From assembly GCF_016545825.1 (NCBI RefSeq), contig NC_052619.1, positions 42,065,682 to 42,129,681 on the forward strand: 64,000 bases of DNA, in the 5' to 3' direction. Shown in pieces: positions 1 through 14,600 of this stretch; position 1 is the first letter of the stretch; the number at the start of each line of letters is the position of its first letter. The notes under the pieces are model-generated. The model was not told the DNA's origin, did not search any database, and was given only the letters and a program-made list of their open reading frames with translations. The DNA is from Eucalyptus grandis. Taxonomy: Eukaryota; Streptophyta; Magnoliopsida; Myrtales; Myrtaceae. The position numbers and the translations under genes were made by a program.

Positions 1-2660
1 CTGCGAAATCACTTCTGACCGCGGGAGCCATCCTTCATTGCTAAACCACAAGTTGCGTATGCCTTGAACACCTCCACCATCACCGCACTTGTTATCACAT
101 CACTTCAACCCGTATTCCGACACTGCCAAAACCAATTGCGACATTGCTAGCAGCATTGTCGCCGTCGCCTCTGCCACCATCGCGATCCCTAGTTCACCAT
201 CCTGCGATTGCCAATTCTAGGGCCACGTCTGAGTGCACTTATTAGTTGCTAGTTATATATTAAGTGATTAAGCATTTTTCTTACTTAAATTAATCAATGA
301 ATATGTACCTAAAAATTGGTCTTCCATTCGATGAACTATTTAAGAGTGCCAAAAGTTAACTTTGGCAATACTTGACGATGTTAATAATGATACCTTAATT
401 TACAAAATGATAGTGTAGAAATTCTAAATGGATCTTTAATACCTGGGATGATTATTCTATGCAAGCAAGTACGTGGTCCGACGTCCTTCACATAAAAAGA
501 AGAGGAATTTAAATGAATCTAAGTATGATGATAAAATGTGGCAGAATATTGCAGATTCAGATGCCACTAAACTCCCAGAAAAGGAAAAAAAAGAAAAGAA
601 TATTGCAGAATCCTCCCACTAAAACCATAGATGTCTACGAGCCCCTCAATTCCAGCTTGTGGACACTGAGCAAGGCGATGCATATAATTTATATATTCTG
701 AGATAAAGAATCTAATACAATAACTTTGTCTTCTTCTTTTTTTAATTATCATTTTCTTTTCGAATTTTCACACATGTTGCGCACTTTGGTCGGTTCGTAT
801 TAGACCCGAGATATTCTAATGACGGCGGTCCTTATATTCTAATGAGCTGTGGTACATAACTAGTCCCATCTAGCAAATAAACAAAGTAGAAAATGCTTAT
901 GGTTGAAAGGCCACTAGTCCCCCCATTACAACCGATCAAAAATTTTCATTTCATATGCATGATATAAATAAGCTTTTGATATTTGAAATGAGATAAAAAG
1001 TTTGCCGACAATTTATTACACCTCTCGGATCAGCAATGGTATCATCCCCCATTTATAATGCACATTTCTCATGCATTTTACATGCATGTCTAGTGTAATT
1101 ATAAACTACTAACCACTAAATCACCAGGTCAACCACAATAATTTGACAGGAGAACTTGCGTTGACTTATTTTGTAGGACGTATGTGTTCGGAAAATTGAA
1201 CTATTCTATATATTAGTTATATAATCCTAACAAAAAGTATTTATTGAAGATGTCAATACATGTAAAAATTGTTTTGAACGCATCATTTCGCATCCCAATA
1301 ATCAGATATTTCAATATGCCAAATAAAATTCATGGTGAACATGACCGGTATTTTTAATCTAATTGATATGGCAGATTTTATATACATAATCATGTGGCGA
1401 ATATTTTTATACTGTAATTACAATTTAATCCACTTATTTAGATAGTAATTCACAGTTTATCATAGTTTTCTATTTTTTTTTAATCGTTACCTCTTATATT
1501 GTTAGAAATTTTTTGAAAAAACACAAACCAAGAACAAATAAAAAAAACAGGATTTAAGGAGCATCTGGCGGCCAATGCGATCTCTGTGCTCCCCATTACA
1601 CCATGTTGACTTCCACGAGACAAAAGAGGAGTTCGTGGGGAAGACGCACATGTGACCCTTTTTCGACCAGAATCTACACGTTTGTTTGTCCCATCATTGT
1701 TAATTTTATTTTTCTAAGATTTGCCACATTAGTTTGGACATCCCATCAAATTTTCCACATTGAGAAGCTAGTGGGAATTTTTGAATAAAAAGCTTTATTT
1801 TCAATGTGCTCTTTTTGTAGTTCTTATGCTGCATTTTCTTGGTTAGGGTTATCACAATCTTTTTTCATCTAGATATCACGTATCAATTGACTAGAATCGC
1901 ATAGTCCCAGATACATTTAATCATATTTTTTTTATATTAAAATTGTATTTTTCTGTGTGTAAGATTCACTATATCAGTTGATGGATAATTCTTGATCTAC
2001 TCTAGTTTTGGTGTCCCCACGGTTCATCTCATTCACTATGCCCATCGAGGAGAACGGGCCTCTCAATCTAGCCATTGCCATCGAGGCATCAATCTCTACA
2101 ATGATGGCCAAATCTTGATGGGATCTAGATGAATGCACCAGGACCTTCCTCAAAGGAGGAGGTTTTGGTTCTTAGGGTTTGAATTTGATTCGGTGTGACA
2201 AAGTTCATGTGAAATAGACGTGTGTCTTTTTCTGATAAGTGAAATATGCAATAATGCATCGTTTATGATAGAAAATCCCTAATACAATATCAAAAAAGTC
2301 GAACCAACTGGAGTCGATAATTCCATGCCACACATGACTATGCCCTAGGGAATAATAAGATGCAAAATAAGTATTCTCTGTCAGCAAAATGACTAACCCA
2401 CCAAAGGGACAGATGAATGCTTTAGTCACAGGAGCAAAGTGGACACCCTCCCGCTCCTTTTTTTCTTGGTATGACGTCAGACCACGTTCATCTCTACTGT
2501 TTCAGAGAACTCTCTTTTCAAATTAATGCAGCAGCAACACCCACCCAAAAGAAAAACATTTGAAAAATGAGGAGAAAAAAAAGGAAAAAAGAAAGGAAAA
2601 ACGGGAAGATGCAGGGCAACAAGCAACGTCCTCCTTTTTTTCTCCCTCCACGTCTCTCTC
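1..2660. other. Intergenic DNA, no gene recognised
   Basis: AT-rich sequence upstream of the PHO1-type gene. The short open frames here lack recognisable domains, and none shows a convincing start with codon bias. A somewhat more GC-rich stretch at about 2030-2180 looks like decayed coding sequence but could not be assigned. No tRNA or other RNA gene was recognised. Confidence 0.5.
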
Positions 2661-2668
2661 GCACTTTC

Positions 2669-2676
2669 TATAAATA
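2669..2676 (+). promoter_or_regulatory. Probable TATA box of the PHO1-type gene
   Basis: The sequence tataaata lies 189 bases before the start codon at 2858. It is followed by a pyrimidine-rich leader and then a (GGA)n run at about 2802-2835. Spacing and sequence fit a plant core promoter. The transcription start, expected near 2700, is inferred. Confidence 0.6.
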
Positions 2677-2801
2677 ACCTCACCTCGAAATCAAATCATC
2701 TTCACGCTTCGCCCTCCTCCTCCTTCTTCTCGTCTCGTTTTCGGGCCAACAGACTTCCTTTCTTCTTCTTCACGGTGATTATTTGCAGAAGAATAATCGG
2801 A

Positions 2802-2835
2802 AAGGAGGAGGAGGAGGAGGAGGAGGAGGAGGACG
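2802..2835 (+). repeat. (GGA)n microsatellite in the 5' leader
   Basis: About eleven GGA units lie just before the start codon at 2858. The frame continues upstream as a poly-glycine stretch, but no ATG opens it, so I place it in the untranslated leader. Confidence 0.85.
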
Positions 2836-2857
2836 GAGGACGGAGAAGAAGACGGGA

Positions 2858-5800
2858 ATGGTGAAGTTCTCGAAGGAGCTCGAAGCTCAGCTGATCCCGG
2901 AATGGAAAGAGGCCTTCGTCAATTACTGGCAGCTGAAGAAGCACGTGAAGAAGATCAAGCTCGCGAGAAAGCCCACGAAACCCTCTCATCCAGAGGCACT
3001 GATCAAATGGGATCTCGCGAGCTCCGTCCTCATCGACCCCGTCCGCTCCGTGGCAAAGAAGATCGCCGACAGGCTTCGCGGCCCCATCGACGATAACGAA
3101 ACCATCGCTCAAGTAGTGATTCAGGTACGTTTGTACGCTTGAAAACCCACGCTTCCTTGTGTGAGAGAAAGAGTCTGCATTTTCATTTTTATTGTCCTGT
3201 GTTATTAAGCTCGTAGACATACTTTTCTCTTGCCTTTCCTCCGTCCTTCTCTTTTCACCGTGCATGGTACTTATGCTGCGTTAAAATGAACTTCATCATT
3301 AGGTTTGCCAAGCTTTTAGTTTGCTGTAGATGATAGGGTGCGTGAAGAGAAATGCTACAAGTTTAAAGCCAAATCTGCAGACTATATATAGAAAAGCTTG
3401 TCATTTGATGAATAGGTTGTTTATTGGTTAAGCACTTACGTTGGCATATGTTTGGTTGTAATGATAAGTAAATACTTTGTGTAAAAGCAACGGCAGTTAT
3501 AATGAAATAGAGCTGCAATTACGCTATTTTCAGTTCAGACGTCGGATAAAGTTTACAATAGTCAAAATTTAGTGACTTGAAATCCTAAAAATTAGAAATT
3601 CTAGATGTACACAAAGTAGCTACTACAACTCTAATCATCAATTTTAGAATATTTCCACTTTAGTATTATCATTTTGTTGGTCGAAACTCTAGTTTTATTG
3701 ATTTTTCGATTTTTTTTTTCATGCAAAATAATCAATTTCAAGGTTGATTTATTTATTATATATGTTGTGGTTGGACTCCAATAACCGCTGCAACTTTCCT
3801 AGTTCCTCCATTTTTCGTTCCTCGTCACTTTATGCCCCTTGCTCTTTTATTGGGTATTGAAGAGTATTAGTAATTGTCTGAACTTGCCAAATAGTATATT
3901 TAACGTGCGAATTTAATAAGTAGATTGTCCAATATGTTTAATTTTTCATATTTCAAAGTATTTCAATACAAGTTCTTATTTTATTAATATTTTGGAAAAA
4001 AATACGTCTCTTTAAGTAGGCCTAATAAGTATTTTAAATACATGCGTTAACATGATCTTTTTTGATCGAAAGTGACTCTCAATTTGTCTGTGAGATGTAT
4101 TATTCCTAAAATTTAATTTGGATAGGCGCGACTAGTCCCCAGCTCAAGCCCCACCTCTCTTTTCTATCCACGCTACTCCTTACAAATGAATAGTGATAAA
4201 CTATTCAAGCTAATTGGGCCCTGCCAAGTGTAGCAGTGAATCCACTGCATTCGTGACCGTCAAGATGCACTAATTCTTCCGTTCACTCAAAGCTGAGTCT
4301 TGATCGTCCAACATCCACAATTCAAAATCAGAAAACCTTGTACCAGCACGACAAATCTAATCCGATCTTCTAAAGGTGATAAGAGAACACGTCGGCTTTT
4401 TACCCCGTGAAGAATTTAACACAACCTTTTAAGTGTACCAAAATATATATATAAAATACACAATCACTTTGACAAAATTATTATTCTCTAGCACTTCGTT
4501 CATTTTTCGTTGTCATCTTATTCATGTGCTAGCTCACCCGACTCTTATTGCGTTGACGATTAGGACCAACACATTTTCAACTGCATAAATACAGTCCACT
4601 TTCATTTGATATTAATTTCATAGTTTATTCTCTATATCGAAATGATATCACTTTTCTCCAAGCAAGCGTAAAAAAACTTTCACTCCATAAAGCAAGAACT
4701 CAAAGAACTCTTTTTTTTCTTTTTTTTTTTTTTTTCTAGAAGGGCCTTTTGCCTAAAGTTCCAAACTTCGGCTTATGGACGAGATACTAATACATGCTAA
4801 TTTTGTCACACCAGCCAAAAGTCATGTGGTTTTTTGTTATTTCTGGAAGGTTGCGTTATATTCATCTCAATAGGTAAAAGATTGCATTTTTTTAGTGTGT
4901 TTGAAAGGTCGTGTTAAATTTGTCATAGTGATAAATTATTGTCTATTTTTTTGGTTTTTGGCCCAAAAATGATACCAAGTTTGATCTCATCAAGCTCTCA
5001 AAATAGTAGTGAATCTCAGTTGACTTACCCTATTCTTCATTAATCGGTAAAAAAAAGCTATAGCTTCATATGAAGTCTTTGTTTAGTAAGGAGAGTAGTC
5101 CAAGTTACACGTTTCCGAAACTTCATAGATGATGACTTTGAGTCGATGAAGCAAAACCCGAAAAGAGATAATACCCTTTTTGAGTTGTCAGTTTTCACAT
5201 TCACTCTTTCAAGCCGAGCAATATTCGCATGAATTCGGGTCCATATGACTGTTATTCATCAGTTTTCATTGATCCACATGATCTAGTGGTTGTTCGGCCA
5301 TGAGCTCTTTCGAGCTGGGACCTGTGTGCTACAATTTCCTGTTGAGGTGAGATCGAGGGGATGAGGTGAGGGCAAAAATCCCGGGAAAAAAGTCCTTTTT
5401 CTTTGTATTTTTCTGAATAATATATAGTTTCTCCCCTTAAAAAAGAAGGTAAAGAAGGAGAAACGCTTGCACAGGTAGGTCTCTCTCTTTAAATCACGAA
5501 GCTAACGTGAGCCGAGCACCAAAAAAGAGAAGGAAAATGACACATAAACGAAAGAGACACCAAAAGACAGACGAAGTCGTTGAATAAAGGCCCATTTTCC
5601 TGCCTTTCGTTTTCTCTTTTCGTCGATTTATCGTTCCTTGGGGTTTGATTGCAGGTGACGAGTGAGAACTTGGAGAATGGACAGGTAGAGGGCGAAGCGC
5701 ATGAAACAGAACTCACTAAGCTGTTCAATGAAGAACACGAGGTACATCAATAAGACCAACGAATCAATTGCTGCACAATACATATATTTACTTTGAATTT

Positions 5801-8800
5801 TCATTATATTTATATAATTGATCGAGCATCTTTAGGTGAGAGTGTTCTTTGAGGCGCTGGACGAAGAGCTTAATAAGGTGAACCAGTTTTACGATAACAG
5901 GGAGAGAGAGTTTCTGGAGAGGGGAGAGGAGCTCGATAAGCAGCTGCAGATCTTGCAAGACCTGAAGACCATAGTGAGCGAGAGGCGACGCAGGAATTCG
6001 TCGTCCCTGAAGGCGAATGGCAGTCACGAGGGAAGCATCTCGCGTTCTTCTTCTCCCCGTGATTCTGATTTTTCATCAGGTGAGATTCATAGTGATTTTC
6101 CTGATTATACGCAATTTATGTCGTTTTTCCACAACTCAACGGATGTGGCATTTTCTTTTTTCTATAAATTAGGAGGAATTGTACATGGTCTTGAAAGCTA
6201 AGAGCGTGATTATTTCGATAGGGTGACATTTTCAAAAATCCGCTGTTAAAGGGTAGTTTTAGGAAAGTATGGATAGCCTCGTGCCCTGCCACGTGGAGCT
6301 TAGAGAGAGAAAGCTGCATGGGTCTGTCGCAAAGTGGGTGAACCTCAATCTGTAAACGATGATGTGTACAACTACAAAGACAATTGTTCACGAAATGAGT
6401 CGTCCCATTACATACAGGACTTCTAGATAGGGAAAGATCATAGAGTTAAGGCATCTCATTGCAACCAACAACGCCATGAAACAAATTTATGTAAGGTAAA
6501 ATGAGTCATGGCTAGAGAAATATATTATTAGATAGATTCTTGAAATTTTCTTGATTAAAATGTAAAAATCACATGAATAGCGACTGCCAGTTATAGCAAT
6601 ATGAGTTTTTAACCAAACGGGATAGTCAATTGTAGAATACTATTGATGGCTGAAGTTAATGGATGGGCCAAAAGCTATCTAGGTGGTCGATCTTAGTCAA
6701 GGCTTGTCGGCAATTGAATTTGGCCTTGCCGGCAATGTTGCGTGATGAATGCATAGGAAAATTGGTAAGAGCAAAACTGGAATTGAAATAATTTAGTGAT
6801 GGTAAAATTTGAAGAAAGAAATAATTTAGCATTCCGTAAATGATCAAAGCCAAAGTTGGGTGAGACTTGCATTGAGATAAAACTTCTAGAAATACTAACT
6901 TTGATTTAAAGACCTTTGAAATTTTCCTGGTGTCTACCTAATTATGGCACAAAGGCCTTAAAGTGCCTGTTAGCATATCTTTAGTAAGTGATTAGCAAGG
7001 TTTTTTCCCCATTTTTGTTTTGTGTTCAAACTTAATTTCACAAAATTCGGCATTAGCTAAGTTATCCCGAAGGTATTATCGAATTTGAGAGAGCGCCTAG
7101 CCCGCAATTCATCTAATTATCATTTGACCATTATCCGTGACATGCACTTCTTGTTGATTATATTCCATAGAGAGCTTTGGCGACCTCCTCAATGAGAACT
7201 CCATGGAAGCCTTAGAGGAAGGTCAGGGGGTTGCAACCCAAGGGAAAAATGGCGCGAGTCATGTGAGCTCGGTGACGAGGTCATCGTCAAGGTCGAAGCC
7301 GAGAGGCAAGCCAAAGACGGGCATGACGAAGAGGATTCCGAGCACAGCAACGCCGGCAGGCGCGATCACGGCTCTCACGTCGATGCTGCGGGACGAACTT
7401 GTGAACAGCAAGAACACGAGAAAGGACGGGACCAGAGATTCCAGCATCAGCAAGAAGAAGATCCAGTGTGCTGAGAAGATGATCAGAGGTGCTTTTGTGG
7501 AGCTCTACAGAGGGCTTTGTCTGCTGAAAAACTATAGGTTATTATTATTTTTCGTTTTGGTCGTTAACTACAGGTTATTTGATTTAGTTCACTCTTATAT
7601 ATTTTTTCATACATACACATATTTTCCTCTTGTAAAAGAGCATTGAAAAAAGAATTAATTCAGATATTCTAAATCGATTTCTACATTTATGGATAATGGA
7701 TATCATTATTTGGGTACTTTTGGCAGCTCATTAAACTTGATGGCCTTCACAAAGATTTTGAAGAAATTCCACAAGGTGAGCATTTTAATTTTTTGAACTT
7801 ACTATGAGATCATCATTGGAGGTCATTTACCTTCTCAATTAGAAGAGACACTCTAAATGTGTAAAACATGTAGGAGTAAAATATAAAATAAAAAGGGAGA
7901 TAATTCGCAACACATGTGTTCATGTTTTATATAAAAACAATTTAGTATATTACATCCTTAAACATCTCTGTCATGGTTTTATTACCCATCAAAATATTAT
8001 CGTGCTATAATTTACACGCACGCACGCTCACACAAAGTATTTTGATATCTGTAACAGTAATATTGGCCATAACATAATCCCTTGTATGATAGAGCATGTA
8101 ATAGCTAGCACAAACAAAACCGTAATAGCGATTTCCAAAGTACTCCTCAGAATTAAATATTTCTAGAATTACTGATAATAGGTATAATTATGATAAATTT
8201 TTCTTATTATTATATAGCCAAAATATTCATTGTTGTACAATTATTGTTGAAAAAAAAAATAAGATAGTTATATGACCAGAATTATAGTATATTGTAGAAT
8301 GTAATTATTTAATATAGTACTGTAGATTGAATATTATAGATTATTACAAAAAAAACAATTAGTAATTACTTAATTGAAGAATTTAGATTTTTATATAATG
8401 TTTCCTATACTATGAGTAGAAATTAGAGTCAGCACAGTGAAGAATTTAGAGCTTATATTAATTCTTTGGCCATTTATAGCATTCATGATACTCAACGTGC
8501 AGCTAGAGAATTAGACTAAATTGCTGATTTCAATTTCTGAATGAACAGGTTGCAGGTCAACAAGTGTCCACAAATTATCTAAAAGAAGTGAAGAAATCCC
8601 ACTTTGTCAGCTCAGATAAGGTAACCTGATTTTCAAAGTTTCCAAAGATTTTACACAAGGAAATTTCTAAACACTTCAAGCTGAAGGTGGTTATGATTTT
8701 TCTAAGGACCACTAACGGAGTTCTTGTGTGATTTTTGCTAGGTTATTAGACTAATGGACGAAGTGGAGTCCATCTTTACCAAGAACTTTGCCAACGATGA

Positions 8801-10966
8801 CAGGAAAAAGGCCATGAAGTTCTTAAGGCCACACCAGCAAAGAGATTCTCACACGGTCACGTTCTTCGTCGGTAAGGATCTCTCCCAAGTCCCGAACTCG
8901 CGGTTGAGTTGGACACTGTAAGACTTGTTCAGATTTAGCTCTCAACAGTTTCGATTTTGCTGTGAATGGGTACAATTAGAAGTTCATCCGAGTACATCTT
9001 GACATTTTCCATCTGTCTGCAGGATTACTCACCGGATGTTTCGTCACATTGTTTAGCTTATACGCGACGCTAGCACACCTCACCGGCGTTTTCGCCTCCA
9101 ATGCCGATCCTACTTTCGTGGAAATTGTGTACCCTGTGTTCAGGTAGGGTACTAATCTAATCGTTTCGCCTTTCACAATTGCTGATGTTATATCTTAATT
9201 AGTGCATGGTACTGATTTTCCACACAGATATGAGCAACAGTCTGTTTTTGTGCAGTGCCTTCGCATTGTTCAGCTTGCACCTGTTCATGTATGGATGCAA
9301 CCTCTTCGCATGGAAGCGGACTCGAATCAACTACAACTTCATATTCGAATTTTCGCCCACCACGGCGCTCAAGTACCGAGATGCGTTCCTCATCTGCACC
9401 GCCTCCATGACGACTGTGGTTGCTGCGATGGTCGTTCACCTCCTCCTGCGCCCCGACAAAACCTCTCCGAACTGGGTCGACGCAATTCCAGGAGTCCTCC
9501 TTATGGTACAAAAACTTCCCCCACAATTTCATTGATAGGACTAAGTTGTGACTAGACATATTATTCACATTTTTGAGAATTTGTCCCCATTTTTCTACTT
9601 TAACTTGCAGATTTATATATTGTTGCTGGTATGTCCGTTCGATGTCTTCTATCGTCCAACCCGATACTGTTTCATTCGGATCATAATTAACATTATCTGC
9701 TCACCTTTTTGTAAGGTACATTTTTTGCCTCTTCAAATGCATGGAAGAACTTTGCAATAGACAATTTGATCACATTTTGAAGTTGATATAATTGAATGCA
9801 GGTTTTGATGGTAGACTTTTTCATGGCTGACCAACTAACCAGTCAGGTACAATAAACTTCATCCTGCGAATTTCGTCTGCGTCATTTTTGTGCAATAACA
9901 CCATTATATATTGAATTATGTTCTCTATGTTCATTGGAAATCTATACACATTTCTGTTCCTTTGTCACTGCAGATTCCATTGCTGAGGCACATGGAGACG
10001 ACAGCCTGCCACTTTCTTGCCGGAAGCTTCAAAACACACCAATATGAGACCTGCAAATCGGGGCAATTTTATAGAGAACTCGCTTATGTGATCTCATTCT
10101 CACCGTACTACTGGCGTGCCATGCAGGTTACTTACATCCTTCCATAAATGAAATCATCAAATGATCATGAGCTTAACTTCAAATTTTATTAGCTGAGATC
10201 TTGGTGTTTCTTGTCCATACTCAGTGTGTGAGAAGATGGTTTGACGAGGGCGATGCGAACCATCTGGCAAACATGGGGAAGTACGTCTCAGCCATGGTGG
10301 CAGCCGGAGTGAGGATCACATACGACCATCAGAAGGGGACGCCATGGCTGATAGTAGTCTTGGTGACCTCAACTGTGGCGATGTTTTATCAGCTTTATTG
10401 GGATTTCATCAAAGATTGGGGCGTCCTCAACCGAAGATCCAGAACCCTTGGCTCAGAGATGATCTAATCCTCAAGAACAGATGCATTTATTTCATTTCCA
10501 TCGTAAGTTCCTCAGTCCTTCGAATTCCAATTTGTCCATACTGAAAGAAATACTTGGTGATGACAATTGACAAGTACTGAGAAGCTCTTACTATTGTAGG
10601 CTTTGAACATGGTTCTGAGGCTTGCTTGGGTAAAGACAGTTCTGCAGTTCCGAGGGGGAGTCGTTGAATCGCGTTTGCTAGATTTGTTCATGGCTTCATT
10701 GGAAGTGATTCGTAGGGGACATTGGAACTTCTACAGGTACATTTCAGCTACCTTCTCCTCTTGTACGTCTGTTGAGTTCATTGTCCTAGGTCCTATGAAC
10801 AAATTTAGCCAGAGATTTCAATGTCATTTTCGTTCAACATCTGCTGCTAAGTTTCATTCAAAAATGAATGTACAGATTGGAGAATGAACATTTGAACAAT
10901 GTTGGGAAGTTCCGAGCCGTGAAGACGGTTCCTTTACCATTTAGAGAGATGGACTTGGACGACTGA
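2858..10966 (+). CDS. PHO1: PHO1-family SPX-EXS phosphate exporter, one frame break
   Basis: The protein matches the PHO1 family, which exports inorganic phosphate from root stelar cells to the xylem and acts at Golgi/trans-Golgi and plasma membranes. Exons: 2858-3124, 5655-5741, 5836-6079, 7171-7537, 7727-7775, 8549-8620, 8742-8871, 9023-9143, 9256-9505, 9611-9715, 9802-9846, 9974-10126, 10225-10502, 10600-10736, 10876-10966. All phases agree except exon 13. Allowing one missing base, the product is about 798 residues, normal for the family. The N-terminal SPX domain starts [11 protein letters not shown] and has the lysine-rich KKHVKKIKL helix expected to bind inositol pyrophosphates. Membrane segments follow, then the EXS domain with [13 protein letters not shown] and RRGHWNFYR. 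In exon 13 a C appears lost near 10431; read literally, the frame ends at 10467, before the last EXS part. PHO1 or a PHO1;H1-type paralogue is equally possible. Confidence 0.9.
3125..5654 (+). other. Intron 1 of the PHO1-type gene
   Basis: A 2.5 kb AT-rich intron between the first two SPX exons, with donor gtacgt and acceptor tgcag. It holds poly-T runs (around 4708-4735) and no coding sequence I can identify. Introns of this length at this position are compatible with the family. Confidence 0.75.
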
Positions 10967-11613
10967 ATTAAGCCACTAGACCGAGGCAAAGCTGTCATAC
11001 ATCACTACCATTTAGAGGCAACCATGAGAAATTCTGCTGCTGCCCCCCCAAGCATTAATGCGCTAATCAACTCCTGCTTCAATTGTAACTGTATGTACAA
11101 TTCGGTTTATCAATCTATGTATAGAACAAGATCAGATCTTTCATCACCAGGGGTCCCAAATCCGCGTGTAAGAGAGTGAAGGATGCCTGTCGTGAGAATT
11201 GATTGTGTTGCATATTCTAGCATTCTAGTATTGATTAGCGATGGAGGAATGCTAATTGCATGTTCCTTTGATTTGTTTTCAACTCCTTTTTAAGTAGTGA
11301 CATTGAGTTCAAGAGATGGTTCCCTGAAGCATAAAGCAGTTCCAAGAAGAAACTGAACGACTCCCAGAAGTACGTAGGAGCGAACAGAAAATCACTTAAT
11401 CTTGCAAAACCATGGTGCAATTTCACATCAAGTGCAAACGTAACAAATTCACAGAGAATATCATTAAGCCGATCCATGATTCGAGTTTTATACCTGTCTT
11501 CTTTGTTCGGCTCCTATGACACATTAAGTTGTCTGCAACACCAGGATTTTCTATCCATAAGCTTAACATATTATACAACAAAAAATAATTTGTACATCTG
11601 TGCTGCCCAAAAC
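10967..11613. other. Convergent intergenic space between PHO1-type gene and FAO
   Basis: The two genes end tail to tail here, 647 bases apart. Both 3' untranslated regions must lie in this stretch. No further gene was seen. Confidence 0.7.
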
Positions 11614-14600
11614 TCACTTGCCATTCATCAGAATGTCACTCCTCGTCTTGGGCGATTTCAGCAATCCCTGCTTCGACAAATACTCAGCTATTCTGTTGGC
11701 AATGCAATAAGCTGTGGACTCAATGGTGATCATCGGGTTGACGCCGACAGCGGTGGGCAAAACACTAGCATCGCACACAAATAGACCCTCGGCTTCCCAA
11801 CTCTCCCCGTTCTCATCCACTGCACCTTCCTTCTCATTGATTCCCATCCTGCAACTCCCCATCTGATGGGCAGAAGTGTAAAATGCCCACTTCTCATCCA
11901 TGGCCAAGGGGCCATCCTCTGCACTGACCCTGTCCAAAAACTCCTCAACTTGGTACTCACTGGCAGTCCCTCCCCTGCACTTCATCCTGAGGCCATCACT
12001 CCGGTGGGTCCCCACCTCGTCTGCCCCCGCGGCGATCAAGATCCTGAGTGATTGCTGCAGGCCCGCCCTGATATTCTCCTTGTCCAACGAGTCCATCTTA
12101 TAGTTTATTATTCCCTCCCTTGTCACTTCCCCATGCCCCCTGTCCCGGACTATGGTGAGAAAGTGAGCAGTCCTCGCATATTTGGCCAACCGGTCCTTTA
12201 TGTCGAGGCCCGACTCCCAAGGGCAAAGCACCGCAAATGTTGCGGGCCCAAGTAACGGCGTCTCGATGATGGCCTGCACATTTGGATTTGAATTTCCCTC
12301 AACGACCTTGTGGATCAATGTGATTATCCCACCCTGGTAGGATGTGCCGCTGAGCTGCGAGCTCGAGTCCTGAGGGAAATGACCCCAGGCCATTGACACA
12401 GGGTGGAGATGGAGGTTCCGACCAATATGCTTGTTCTTTAGTCCACTCGAGATCAGGAGAGGCGGTGTCAGGAGGCCCCGCATGCCGAAACCGTGACCTT
12501 GGCCTCAAACTGCAGGACATTTTCAATATCGCTGTTCATTGATTTCGCCCTCACTCCGATGCATTTCTTTCTTCGCGCTCTGCCAGGAGCGTTCTTCTCA
12601 AAGACAAGCTGCTCAGCTTTGCATCCTGATAGGATCACGGCACCGCAATTCACCGCATCCACCAGCCAGGTGCAGTCGGTACCTTGCTTGTCTCCCCTCC
12701 TGCAGCCGTAGCCACAAGAGCCGCAATAGTGGCCCTCCGAGGAATTCCGTGGCACCGCGTTGATCTCAAGGCCGAGCTTCTCACATCCCTCTTGAAGAAC
12801 CTTATTCTGAAAGCTCTGTTCCACGCACCGATCGGTCACCCCAATCCTCTTGCACACGATGTCCATGGCAGAGGCATACTCTTTGCTCCCAAAGAGCTCC
12901 ATCCCGTGCTTCTCAGCCCAATCTTGGAGGACAGCATGGGGCGTCCTGATGGACGCAGACCAATTGACAGCAGATCCGCCTCCAACCGTGGACCCTGCTA
13001 GAGTCAGCACGTTCGCAGTGCAAGATGCTAGTATGCCTCCTGATTCATAGAGTTGGTCCATGGAGGGGCCTTCCAGGGAAGAGTAGTCCTTGTGGGTGTA
13101 GTAGTTCCCTTTCTCTAGAACCACCACCTTGTAACCGGAACCTGCCAGGACTGCTGCCGCAACCCCACCGCCGCAGCCGGAGCCCACGATGACAGCATCG
13201 CACTTGATTCTGTAAATCTTGTTTTCGGAATCCTGTGTGACTTCCAGGCCTTTTTGCTTGAGAGATTGGAGGAGGCCTAGATCTGTAGAGTAAATGGTTT
13301 CAATGATTCCCTTCTCAAGCGGCCTTCCCTGGTCGGGTTTCAACATTTCCTGCTCCTCGTCTACTTGATACCCAATCGCTTTCCATAACGGATTTTCGCC
13401 TTTCTCATCCACCTGCAATATCACAAAATAAACGTTGGAAAATTCTCCAGCTAATCCTCAAGAATCACTGCATCTTGCATCACAAAGGATAAATCCCTGA
13501 AGGGTGAATCTTGAAATTGACCTCAGGATACTTCAGCTAGCATCTGCTATTAGGTGGCTCTTTTTTTCCCTCATCTCCTAGGACAGATGCAGCAAACTAA
13601 ACAGTGGATCGAGTTCAACTAGATAAAAAAGGCCGTCGATCAAAGTATCGGTTAACATCAACCAACTAATTCTGTGCCAAATTTGTGCTTTGGATCTTTA
13701 GGAATCATTCTATTCTTGTCCATCTTCTGTGAAAATTTAAGACATCAGGAACATTACTATTAGCTTACTTTTAGCACCTCATTGTTGTAGATTTTACTCA
13801 GCATCTGTCAGCGTTCTGATTGTAATACTCACAACAAGTATACTCAAAATCATCACTCGAGCAGTATTCAGAATCAGACCATGACTTCAACATGCACAGG
13901 CTTTTCTCCTCTCACCAAAATTAGTGCTTTGACATTATTATTACTCTCTCGCTAAATTAGTTCACATGAAAAGCTCAAGACTCAAGGGAAAATGTTATTA
14001 AAAAAAAAAGGCAAATAGACAACCTAGAAGTTCTTAGTATTCCCAAACTTGTTGGCGAAGTTACCATTACCAAGCCAAAGTTGGCATAAGAAGGATGTTC
14101 AATAAGTTAATAATTTGATGAGATATGACCAGGAAAGAATGGCAAAATTTGGTCAAGTGTCTCTTTCCATCCAAAACGATCGTCGAATTTTCGCAAGCAT
14201 CAAGCCTGGTGAGACTTGGCGTGAAAAGATTGGACAAAGGGTGTTCAAAAGATGCCAAGGCATGGGATGCGGAAGTAGTCATTTTGACTAGTTTCGGGAG
14301 AGAAACTGACAGAATTATAAATTAAAGCTGGTAAATGAGGATTGATGTTGAGAGTGATTTTTACCTGTCCTCCATTTTTGCAAGCTTTCAATCATCTGTA
14401 TGTACGACCCAGAAAAAAAACAAAAAATCATCTGTATGAGCTGTCTTACACTATGCCTATTGAGACCCAATGACCTGAAAAAGCTTGAGAGTTTGTTTTT
14501 TCTGGTCACAAAGGCAATAATTGAACTTCTCTTTGGCAAAGCTAAACTTAGCGGGAAATTGTTAGAAAAGTATGTCTATTCATTCTTAAATTTTGTAATT

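Noticed and set aside
2783..2857. Poly-glycine N-terminal extension of the PHO1-type protein
   Set aside because: The upstream frame is open but begins with TTG and no ATG. Family members start at [11 protein letters not shown].
2702..3265. 187-residue open frame on the minus strand
   Set aside because: It is the antisense of PHO1-type exon 1. Its serine run is the reverse reading of the (GGA)n repeat.
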